This document shows positions 1 through 5,561 of a stretch of DNA of 7,489 nt, piece by piece. Numbering within the stretch: position 1 is the first letter of the stretch; the number at the start of each line of letters is the position of its first letter. This stretch comes from Planctomycetaceae bacterium (GTDB lineage: Bacteria > Planctomycetota > Planctomycetia > Pirellulales > Thermoguttaceae), in contig JAISJZ010000060.1 in NCBI GenBank assembly GCA_031261125.1, positions 1 to 7,489 on the forward strand, written 5' to 3'. The translations under genes were made by a program, and so were the position numbers. The notes under the pieces were generated by a model. That model did not search any database, was not told the origin of the DNA, and saw only the letters and a program-made list of their open reading frames with translations.

Positions 1-177
1 GTCCGACCGGAACAACTCACCGATGCGCTGCCGGGATTGTTCGATAACCTTTTTTGCTGCCGCCCCCAGTTGATAGACGCTTGACGGATTGCCCCAGCAA
101 AGTTTGAGCGTTTCGGTCATCGTTTGTAAGACCGATTCCGAAAGACGGGTTGTTGCGGCGTTATCTGCGTAAATCAA
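1..177 (-). CDS. Cysteine desulfurase (NifS/IscS family), N-terminal fragment
   Basis: This is the first 59 codons of a PLP-dependent cysteine desulfurase, cut by the left edge. The family removes sulfur from L-cysteine to give alanine and an enzyme persulfide used for Fe-S clusters or thio-modified tRNA. The sequence shows the classic N-terminus: IYADNAATT at residues 2-10, then WGNPSS at 28-33 and a helix reading AAAKKVIEQSRQRIGEL (39-55). The PLP lysine and catalytic cysteine lie outside the window, so the IscS, NifS or SufS-like subtype cannot be settled. No ATG or GTG is available before the conserved block. The likely start is TTG at 177-175, giving L/M-IYADNAATT. That TTG overlaps the TGA stop of the cpaB-like gene (bases 177-174 read TTGA), and there is no clear Shine-Dalgarno, so translation is probably coupled to the upstream gene. 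The family call is sure; the start is less so. Confidence 0.88.
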   Translation of the reverse strand, partial: MIYADNAATTRLSESVLQTMTETLKLCWGNPSSVYQLGAAAKKVIEQSRQRIGELFRSD

Positions 178-1358
178 CGTGATTGGCGGGACTGCAAACC
201 GAACGGAGAATAACCGGCGGTATTTTTTTTGTGCGTTTCCGTGCCGACCGCTCCGACGGTTACGATAGACGGATTTGATTGTATTTTAACAACTTGAACG
301 GATTCGGCAACCGGCGGTTCCGTTTCCGCACTTGCCGGTTCGTCCGCCAATTTCTTAAACGTTAAACGGCTGCTTTTCTCCGGTTCCGTCCTTTGCGGCA
401 CGGGCAATTCCGGTTCTTCCTCTTTCGCCGCTTCCGCCTTTACTGTTTCTGTATTTTGTTCTGCCGAAACGGTAAAATCAATCACGGTCGCCGGTTGCGG
501 AGCGGGTTCTTCGTTTTTTACAACTTCTTGTTCTGTTTGCGCAGGGAGAACATCCGCTTGTTCTTGGAGTGCTTCTTCCGTCTTTTCTTCAATCACCGGT
601 GTTTCTTCTGCAACTGCCGGTACAGACAACGGACACAACGCTACCCGGAGGCGGGAATTTTTCGCCGCACTATTTAACCTTGCCGCATCTTCTTCTTTCA
701 AGAGCAATGCCAGTGATTGGACTTGCCGGATGTTTGCCGTATCTGCCTGCCGGGACAGAACCCGAAGGACTTCGATATTATCCAGAACAACTTCGCCTTC
801 GTCCGTGTTTTGTTTCGGCATATAGGCACGGAGCAACTGATTCTTCCGCTGAACATAAATTCCCTGCTGTTTCTCTTCCGGCACCGCTCTGATGTCAATC
901 CGCTGACCGGCGGTCAGGTAATTCGTAATCGGTTCGGAAAGTTCGGCAACGGTATCACCGTTCCGCAGTTGTTCCACTTCGAGCGAAACGACTTGCGAAC
1001 CGGCGGGGAGAAAACCAAAATTTTCGGCACCGGTTTGATTTTCATCCCGCAGAAAATCACTGCACACCGGATAACCCGCCGGAATCGGGAACGCCGCCCG
1101 GTGCTTGTGCAGTCCGCCGAAATTAGTCAACGCTTTTTCCGGCAGTTCGGCAACCGGCACTTCCTCGAAGAACACGGCATCGGCAGAGATTTCAGCACCG
1201 CCGGCAATATCCCTGCTCGTGATAAGGATTTTAACGGTTGGTCCTTTGTCAACGGTTTCGACCGGTTTGGCATCTAAAAAGGACAGCCGAACCGAAATAG
1301 CCGCAACGGCACCAAGAATGAACGACAAAGTTAACAGCAGTATTCCGCCGATTCGCAT
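174..1358 (-). CDS. cpaB: CpaB/RcpC-like SAF-domain protein with acidic C-terminal tail
   Basis: The protein is 394 aa from the start chosen here. Residues about 2-24 form one hydrophobic segment (MRIGGILLLTLSFILGA...), a signal anchor. An SAF domain follows at about 42-104 (ILITSRDIAGGAEIS, then the PAGYPV turn). A CpaB/RcpC domain covers about 117-242, with FLPAGSQVVSLEV, TAGQRIDIRAV, VVLDNIEVLRV and LALLLKEEDAARL. In Tad/Flp pilus systems CpaB is a periplasmic or outer-membrane assembly factor. The last ~150 residues are rich in Glu, Pro, Ala and Val, look disordered, and are longer than I expect for the family. No other tad gene is in the window, so the pilus role is inferred from family only. 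An upstream ATG at 1397 would add 13 residues. I prefer 1358 because GGGAG sits 6 nt before it and it places the hydrophobic segment at the N-terminus. The stop overlaps the cysteine desulfurase start. Confidence 0.8.
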   Translation of the reverse strand: MRIGGILLLTLSFILGAVAAISVRLSFLDAKPVETVDKGPTVKILITSRDIAGGAEISADAVFFEEVPVAELPEKALTNFGGLHKHRAAFPIPAGYPVCSDFLRDENQTGAENFGFLPAGSQVVSLEVEQLRNGDTVAELSEPITNYLTAGQRIDIRAVPEEKQQGIYVQRKNQLLRAYMPKQNTDEGEVVLDNIEVLRVLSRQADTANIRQVQSLALLLKEEDAARLNSAAKNSRLRVALCPLSVPAVAEETPVIEEKTEEALQEQADVLPAQTEQEVVKNEEPAPQPATVIDFTVSAEQNTETVKAEAAKEEEPELPVPQRTEPEKSSRLTFKKLADEPASAETEPPVAESVQVVKIQSNPSIVTVGAVGTETHKKNTAGYSPFGLQSRQSR

Positions 1359-1364
1359 AAATTT

Positions 1365-1369
1365 CTCCC
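1365..1369 (-). promoter_or_regulatory. Shine-Dalgarno GGGAG deciding the cpaB-like start
   Basis: On the minus strand GGGAG lies 6 nt before the ATG at 1358-1356, while the ATG at 1397 has no purine-rich site in front. The site is part of a perfect small inverted repeat (1366-1378, TCCCG-TTT-CGGGA on the plus strand), so a short hairpin could partly hide it. That regulatory idea is only inference. Confidence 0.5.
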
Positions 1370-1427
1370 GTTTCGGGAATTGAACCTGTTCTCCCATTCG
1401 TCAAAATCGGCAAATAGGAGAACGGAC

Positions 1428-1454
1428 GGCGAAAGAAAACCGCCGGAAACCGGC
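1428..1454 (-). terminator. Weak Rho-independent terminator candidate after the cyclophilin gene
   Basis: Read on the minus strand, the perfect inverted repeat GCCGG-TTT-CCGGC (1454-1442) is followed by GGTTTTCTTTC, a T-rich stretch broken by one C. It lies about 50 nt past the TAA of the isomerase gene and upstream of the cpaB-like gene. The stem is only 5 bp, extendable by G-T wobbles, so it may attenuate rather than stop transcription. A second small inverted repeat (CCGGT-ATA-ACCGG, 1481-1493) lies between the TAA and this hairpin. Confidence 0.35.
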
Positions 1455-1504
1455 AATAAAACACTCTATTGCTGTTGTATCCGGTATAACCGGTAAAGTT
1501 TCCG

Positions 1505-2764
1505 TTATCTGTTCGCGTTTTTAATCGGGACGTACTCGTGATTCCGTTTATTCAGTACCGTTGCTTTCTCAATTTTATCGAGAACAGGTATCACTGCTTT
1601 TTCGTCTGACGGGTCGAACCGCTGAATATCCGACAGAACGTCCATTCCTTCGACAACGCGTCCGAAAACGGTATGTCCCGGCGGACGCGTTGTCCGGTCA
1701 AGAAAATACGTCGGTACAAACGTTAAAAAGAACTGCGAACCGCCGGTGTCCGGTCCGGCGTGTGCCATCGACAACGTTCCGCGGAAATGCTTGCGGGCAT
1801 TGGGTATTTTGTTTTCACAATCAATGCCGTAGCCCGGTCCGCCGCCGCCGGTTCCTTCCGGGTCGCCGCCTTGTGCCATAAAAAACGGCAAAACCCGGTG
1901 AAACTTCGTTCCGTTGTAAAAACCTTTTTCCGCCAGAGAAATAAAATTCGCCGCTGTGTTCGGTGCCTCATTTTCGAAAAGTTCGATGACAATATCGCCC
2001 TTTGATGTTTGCAGTTTCACCCGCGGCAGTTTTTTATTCGGGTCTTTTTCGCCCGCCTCGGCTTCGGCTTTACGAATTTCCTGTTCTTTCGCCCAATCTT
2101 TGCGGAATTCGGGAATCCTTCGGTATAGTCCTTCAAAGCCCATTACGGTTTCCTGCCCCTTCTCGTTTTGGGCAAAACTTTTCATTACTTGTTCTAACGC
2201 CTTGTTATCCGTCGCAATTTTCAGCCACGTCTCGGCATCGTCCAAATCCATCGTCATCAACGCCGATAAACCGGCATAGACGTAAAGAACGCCGGTACCT
2301 GTCGGCAACTTGTGCTTCAACAGGTGCTTGAAAACCCTAACGGACTCTTCATAATTCTCCCTGCGGAATTCCCACTCGACACTGCGGAACAGCAATTCAT
2401 CAACATCGCCGTTACGGTGCGGTGCTTCGTCGTAAGCGGCAAAACCGACAGCATACAGTTGCTTGAAGATTGCCAAGCCCTTTTTGTACAACGGGTCGTA
2501 CTCTTTGTAAATTTCTTCCTGCCGGTCTGGCTTCGCGTCAACCATTTCGTTTTTAAGTTTGGTCAACTGTTTTGTGATTTCGCGGTACTCGGCGAATTTT
2601 TCCATAAACTCCTTGTTCTTTGCGCCAAGGGCTTTCGCTTCGTCTTCGGTCCCGGCAAAATTCACAGCGGCCTCATCTGCCGCCGGAGCGGGAACAGCCG
2701 GTGTTTGACCGAAGGCAGCGAACGGAATGAAAAATACAAACACAAATGAAAGGAAATACTTCAT
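1505..2764 (-). CDS. Secreted cyclophilin-type peptidyl-prolyl cis-trans isomerase with helical N-terminal domain
   Basis: A 419-aa exported proline isomerase, which speeds cis-trans proline isomerisation during folding outside the cytoplasm. Residues 1-20 (MKYFLSFVFVFFIPFAAFGQ) are a signal peptide with no lipobox cysteine. A Pro/Ala linker follows, then a charged helical region at about 40-235 that reads like TPR-type helical hairpins (for example 95-115 and 125-180). The cyclophilin domain is about 247-405, starting VKLQTSKGDIVIELFE. It keeps FHRVLPFFMAQGGDPEGTGG (288-307, with the family's catalytic Arg, Phe and Gln positions), GGSQFFLT (341-348) and HTVFGRV (364-370). The usual drug-binding Trp position reads Phe/Leu (YFLD), as in many bacterial cyclophilins. 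The start at 2764 was chosen over an ATG at 2809 because the signal peptide begins there and the earlier ATG lies inside the divergent-promoter palindrome. The helical region may bind clients or partners (inference). Confidence 0.88.
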   Translation of the reverse strand: MKYFLSFVFVFFIPFAAFGQTPAVPAPAADEAAVNFAGTEDEAKALGAKNKEFMEKFAEYREITKQLTKLKNEMVDAKPDRQEEIYKEYDPLYKKGLAIFKQLYAVGFAAYDEAPHRNGDVDELLFRSVEWEFRRENYEESVRVFKHLLKHKLPTGTGVLYVYAGLSALMTMDLDDAETWLKIATDNKALEQVMKSFAQNEKGQETVMGFEGLYRRIPEFRKDWAKEQEIRKAEAEAGEKDPNKKLPRVKLQTSKGDIVIELFENEAPNTAANFISLAEKGFYNGTKFHRVLPFFMAQGGDPEGTGGGGPGYGIDCENKIPNARKHFRGTLSMAHAGPDTGGSQFFLTFVPTYFLDRTTRPPGHTVFGRVVEGMDVLSDIQRFDPSDEKAVIPVLDKIEKATVLNKRNHEYVPIKNANR

Positions 2765-2771
2765 CGTTGAA

Positions 2772-2800
2772 TTGACAAGGAATAAGGGGGAAGGAACAAT
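2772..2800 (+). promoter_or_regulatory. Sigma70-type promoter candidate for the rsmD-ycf46 operon
   Basis: A perfect TTGACA (2772-2777) is followed after exactly 17 nt by AACAAT (2795-2800), matching 4 of 6 bases of the consensus -10. It points to the rsmD-like gene and would give a leader of about 63 nt. The same arrangement occurs on the other strand about the same centre. Confidence 0.45.
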
Positions 2801-2815
2801 GGCGGTCATTGTTCC
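2793..2815. repeat. Perfect 9-bp inverted repeat in the divergent intergenic region
   Basis: GGAACAATG (2793-2801) and CATTGTTCC (2807-2815) are perfect reverse complements separated by GCGGT. A second pair of arms, TTGACAA (2772-2778) and TTGTCAA (2830-2836), has the same centre at base 2804. The inner arms contain the candidate -10 elements of both divergent promoters. The inner repeat could also serve as a repressor operator or fold as a hairpin; the sequence alone cannot decide. Confidence 0.7.
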
Positions 2816-2836
2816 CTATTTACGGTTGATTGTCAA
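2808..2836 (-). promoter_or_regulatory. Sigma70-type promoter candidate for the cyclophilin gene
   Basis: On the minus strand TTGACA (2836-2831) and AACAAT (2813-2808) are separated by 17 nt, mirroring the plus-strand promoter. The start point would be near 2801, about 36 nt before the ATG at 2764. Because the two promoters overlap, polymerase binding to one should exclude the other (inference). Confidence 0.45.
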
Positions 2837-2869
2837 CACCCCGCCGGCAAGCGGCAGGGTGAATTATAA

Positions 2870-3622
2870 ATGAAGCGCAAACATCACCGCGGAGAAAATA
2901 CCGTTTTCCAAATCGACAACGATAACAAAGGCGTTTTCGACTCGTCAAAATTTCATAAAAAACCGGTTGACGAGCGGAAAACCGTGCCTCCCGTTTCCCC
3001 AAAACGCAAACGCAGCACCGGTAGTGAACCGTTTGAGAAGGATGCCGTCGGTTTGCGGGTCATCGGCGGTAAATTCCGAGGCAGTAAATTGCAGTACATC
3101 GGCGATAACCGGGTTCGTCCGATGAAAGACCGGACGCGGGAGGCGGTGTTCAATCTGCTTGGTCCCGCGGTGAAAGGCAAGTATGTTATCGACTTGTTCG
3201 GCGGAACCGGGGCGTTAATCATTGAGGCGGTCAGCCGGGGAGCCGTCGGCGGAACGGTGATTGAAATTCATTTACCCACTGCCCGTAAGTTGCAGGAAAA
3301 TTTACAAACGCTGAACCTGACAGGCGTTTGCGAACTGAAAAAAATTGACGCATTTTTCTGGATAAAACAGCAGAATCATTATCCGTCATCCGTCGCCGAT
3401 TATCCGCTGCTTGTGTTCTGTTCTCCGCCGTATGATTTTTTTGTTTCCCGCAAAGAGGAAATGTTTGAACTGATAATACAGATGTACCGGCGCGTTCCGC
3501 ACGGTTCGGTGTTCGTGATTGAATCAGACGGGCGGTTTGATATTGCCGAACTGCCGCTGGATTTGAGCAATGTCCGAGTTCGGGATTATCCGCCGGCGAA
3601 AGTCGCGATTTTAGAAAAATAG
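2870..3622 (+). CDS. rsmD: RsmD-like 16S rRNA (guanine-N2) methyltransferase, SPPY variant
   Basis: A 250-aa Rossmann-fold SAM-dependent methyltransferase of the RsmD family, which in E. coli makes m2G966 in 16S rRNA. Residues 1-60 are a basic, polar extension not found in short RsmD proteins. The core begins at LRVIGGKFRG (62-71) and continues with RPMKDRTREAVFNLL (83-97), a family signature. The SAM-binding motif I is VIDLFGGTGAL (106-116), then IEAVSRGA (118-125). The usual acidic motif II reads VIEIHLPTARKL (130-141). Motif IV, normally D/NPPF/Y, reads CSPPYDF (184-190), so the first residue is Ser. I recall this form from planctomycete RsmD proteins, so it is probably a lineage variant and not a dead enzyme. 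The ATG at 2870 has only a weak AGG 11 nt before it. It leads an apparent operon, with the ATPase gene 25 nt downstream. Confidence 0.82.
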   Translation: MKRKHHRGENTVFQIDNDNKGVFDSSKFHKKPVDERKTVPPVSPKRKRSTGSEPFEKDAVGLRVIGGKFRGSKLQYIGDNRVRPMKDRTREAVFNLLGPAVKGKYVIDLFGGTGALIIEAVSRGAVGGTVIEIHLPTARKLQENLQTLNLTGVCELKKIDAFFWIKQQNHYPSSVADYPLLVFCSPPYDFFVSRKEEMFELIIQMYRRVPHGSVFVIESDGRFDIAELPLDLSNVRVRDYPPAKVAILEK

Positions 3623-3647
3623 AATTTTCCCCTGTTCCGAGACCGTT

Positions 3648-5273
3648 ATGTTTGACACTTACCTTGCTAATTTACTCCGCGCCCGATTTGCTATTCTTTA
3701 TGTTTCGACGTGGGAGGAAAACCGTTTTTTAGAAAAACTGCGGAACATCGTCAGCAATCCGAAACTCATCAACACTGTCCGAAAAGTTTATATTTGGAGT
3801 CAAACGGACGGACTTGTCAGCGAGGAGAAAACATTCGACTCCAAAACGACCGACCCGTTCGACGCTCTCAATGCCGTCCGCAAAATCAGCGAACCCGCCG
3901 TTGTTGTTTTCAAGGATTTGCATCTGTTCCTGAAAACAACGCAGAACCCGAAATCCTACGACATCGTCCGCAAACTCCGCGACATTGTTCCCGAACTAAA
4001 AAACGGCGAACACATCAAGAACATCATCATTCTTTCGCCGAACCTGTGTCTGCCGGACGAATTGCGGACGGACGTAACGGTACTTGATTTTCCGCTGCCG
4101 ACCAAAGAAGAAATTGAAGCGAATCTGAATCAGTTCATCGAAGATAACCGCGGCGGCAAAATCACGATTGACCTGAACGAAACGGGCAAAGAAAAACTCG
4201 TGCAGGCGGCACTCGGTTTGACGCTGTCCGAAGCGGAGAACGCTTTTGCCCGCGCTGCCGTGGAGGGCAACAAACTCGACGAAGGCGATGTAAAAATTAT
4301 TCTTGAAGAGAAGCGGCAAATCATTAAAAAGACAGGCGTTCTCGAATACATCAACACCGATTTGAACATTGACGATGTCGGCGGTCTCGACAATCTAAAA
4401 AAGTGGCTGCAAAAGCGGAATAATTCCTGGCTGGACGAAGCAAAGGAATACTCACTGCCCGCCCCGAAGGGAATTTTGCTCACGGGCGTACCGGGCTGCG
4501 GAAAAAGTTTGACGGCAAAGGCAATCAGCGCGTTGTGGCAGTTGCCGTTATTGCGGCTGGATGTCGGCAAACTATTCGGCGGACTTGTCGGCAGTTCGGA
4601 ACAAAATATGCGGACGGCAATTCAAACAGCGGAAGCGATTGCTCCGTCTTTGCTCTGGGTTGATGAAATCGAAAAGGGTTTTTCCGGTATCGGCAGTTCC
4701 GGCGACAGCGGAACGGCAACGCGGATGTTCGGTACGTTTTTGACGTGGATACAAGAGAAGGAAAAGCCCGTCTTTGTCATTGCGACGGCGAATAATATCG
4801 CTTCGCTGCCGCCGGAGTTGCTGCGTAAAGGACGCTTTGACGAGATTTTCTTTGTCGATTTGCCGACTGCTGCGGAACGGAAAGAGATTTTCAAAGTGCA
4901 TCTGCGCAAACGGATTAAGTCAAAGAAAGTGTTGGGCGACACGAAAATCAGCGGAGCGTTTTTAGCGGAGTTGGCGGAAATGACGGAAGGTTTTATCGGG
5001 GCGGAAATTGAGCAAATCGTCATCGCGGCGTTGTTTGAGGCGTTTTCGGAACAGCGGACGGTACAACGGGAAGATTTCGTCAAAGCGGTCAGAAACACGG
5101 TGCCGCTGTCAGTTACGCAAGCGGAGCAAATCATTGCGCTGCGTCAATGGGCAAACCAGCGGGCGGTAGCGGCAACGGCCTACAACACGGACGAGCAGGA
5201 TTCGCAGAATCCTGTTGCCGGGGAAGACGATGATTTGTCAAAACAGCGCGGCGGACGGCGGATTGATTTTTAA
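3648..5273 (+). CDS. ycf46: Ycf46-type AAA+ ATPase
   Basis: A 541-aa cytoplasmic AAA+ protein with the two-part layout of the Ycf46 family. Residues 1-225 form a RecA-like domain without a Walker A motif (FAILYVSTWEENRFLEKL at 14-31, VVVFKDLHLFL at 85-95, NIIILSPNLCLPDEL at 125-139). Residues 230-490 are the active AAA module: DVGGLDNLKKWL (243-254), Walker A GVPGCGKS (280-287), Walker B LLWVDEIEK (335-343), sensor 1 ATANN (379-383), arginine-finger region RKGRFDEIFF (393-402) and a GFIGAEIEQ lid helix (448-456). The tail (505-541) is acidic then basic. Ycf46 is known from plastid genomes of some algae and from cyanobacteria, where a role linked to photosynthesis or inorganic-carbon use has been proposed. 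Its client here is unknown. The start ATG has no clear Shine-Dalgarno. It is followed by DUF2997 and DUF1257-like genes, its usual kind of neighbour as far as I recall. Confidence 0.85.
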   Translation: MFDTYLANLLRARFAILYVSTWEENRFLEKLRNIVSNPKLINTVRKVYIWSQTDGLVSEEKTFDSKTTDPFDALNAVRKISEPAVVVFKDLHLFLKTTQNPKSYDIVRKLRDIVPELKNGEHIKNIIILSPNLCLPDELRTDVTVLDFPLPTKEEIEANLNQFIEDNRGGKITIDLNETGKEKLVQAALGLTLSEAENAFARAAVEGNKLDEGDVKIILEEKRQIIKKTGVLEYINTDLNIDDVGGLDNLKKWLQKRNNSWLDEAKEYSLPAPKGILLTGVPGCGKSLTAKAISALWQLPLLRLDVGKLFGGLVGSSEQNMRTAIQTAEAIAPSLLWVDEIEKGFSGIGSSGDSGTATRMFGTFLTWIQEKEKPVFVIATANNIASLPPELLRKGRFDEIFFVDLPTAAERKEIFKVHLRKRIKSKKVLGDTKISGAFLAELAEMTEGFIGAEIEQIVIAALFEAFSEQRTVQREDFVKAVRNTVPLSVTQAEQIIALRQWANQRAVAATAYNTDEQDSQNPVAGEDDDLSKQRGGRRIDF

Positions 5274-5289
5274 CTCCGTTTCCGGTACA

Positions 5290-5312
5290 ATCCGCCTGTC
5301 CGCTTGGCGGAT
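5290..5312 (+). other. Intercistronic hairpin with two alternative pairings
   Basis: ATCCGCC (5290-5296) pairs perfectly with GGCGGAT (5306-5312). Alternatively TCCGC (5299-5303) pairs with GCGGA (5307-5311). The two cannot form together, since the left halves (TCCGCCTG and TCCGCTTG) are near-identical direct repeats. It lies between the ATPase stop and the DUF2997 ribosome-binding site. There is no T-tract, so it is not a classical terminator. It may stabilise or process the mRNA (inference). Confidence 0.4.
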
Positions 5313-5330
5313 AGAGGAGAATGGTTAAAT

Positions 5331-5335
5331 AAGGA
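5331..5335 (+). promoter_or_regulatory. Shine-Dalgarno for the DUF2997 gene
   Basis: AAGGA lies 7 nt before the ATG at 5343. It settles that start over an in-frame TTG at 5304, which would add 13 residues not expected in the family. Confidence 0.6.
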
Positions 5336-5342
5336 ACAAACT

Positions 5343-5561
5343 ATGTCCAAGCACATCCAGATTCGGTTACGTCCTGACGGAACCATTGAAGCCGAAACGC
5401 TCGGTTTCAAAGGCAAATCCTGTCTCGAACTTGTTCCGCTGCTCGAAAAGTTAACCGGCGGCAAAGTCATTGATTCCGACTACACTTCGGAATTTTATGA
5501 AGAAGATAACGTATTGACTGTCAACCAAACCAGTCCACTGCAAGCGGAGAACAAACTATGA
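5343..5561 (+). CDS. DUF2997 family small protein
   Basis: A 72-aa soluble protein. It shows the family outline I recall for DUF2997: an N-terminal strand IQIRLRPDGTIEAET (5-19), a GFKGKSCLEL helix start (21-30), a helix through LVPLLEKLTGG (30-40), and a TSEFYEEDN end (48-56). The last 15 residues are variable. The function of DUF2997 is not established. It is often found beside DUF1257/Ycf35 and Ycf46-like genes, which agrees with the gene order here. Its TGA overlaps the next ATG (ATGA at 5558-5561), so the two proteins are probably made in step and may form a complex (inference). The small size and conserved KSC motif suggest a binding partner or carrier and not an enzyme. Confidence 0.78.
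   Translation: MSKHIQIRLRPDGTIEAETLGFKGKSCLELVPLLEKLTGGKVIDSDYTSEFYEEDNVLTVNQTSPLQAENKL

Noticed and set aside
717..1277. Plus-strand 186-codon open frame opposite the cpaB-like gene
   Set aside because: It shows no recognisable domain and is antisense to a gene with clear SAF/RcpC motifs; it reflects codon bias of the true strand.
2312..2749. Plus-strand 145-codon open frame opposite the cyclophilin N-terminal half
   Set aside because: Phe/Val-rich shadow translation with no family resemblance; the minus-strand protein has a signal peptide and coherent helical region.
2762..2809. Longer start for the cyclophilin at 2809
   Set aside because: It would place 15 extra residues before a normal signal peptide and puts the ATG inside the divergent-promoter palindrome, with no Shine-Dalgarno.
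2841..2855. Possible CCGC/GCGG hairpin in the rsmD leader
   Set aside because: Only 4 bp and GC-rich by composition; too weak to call a riboswitch or terminator.
4622..5134. Minus-strand 170-codon open frame inside the ATPase gene
   Set aside because: It lies opposite the Walker B, sensor and lid motifs and has Ser/Ala-rich shadow composition.
5314..5332. Three-codon leader ORF (ATG GTT AAA TAA at 5321-5332) after GAGGAGA
   Set aside because: The purine-rich site is only about 1 nt from the ATG, too close for normal initiation, and the peptide carries no attenuation-type codons.
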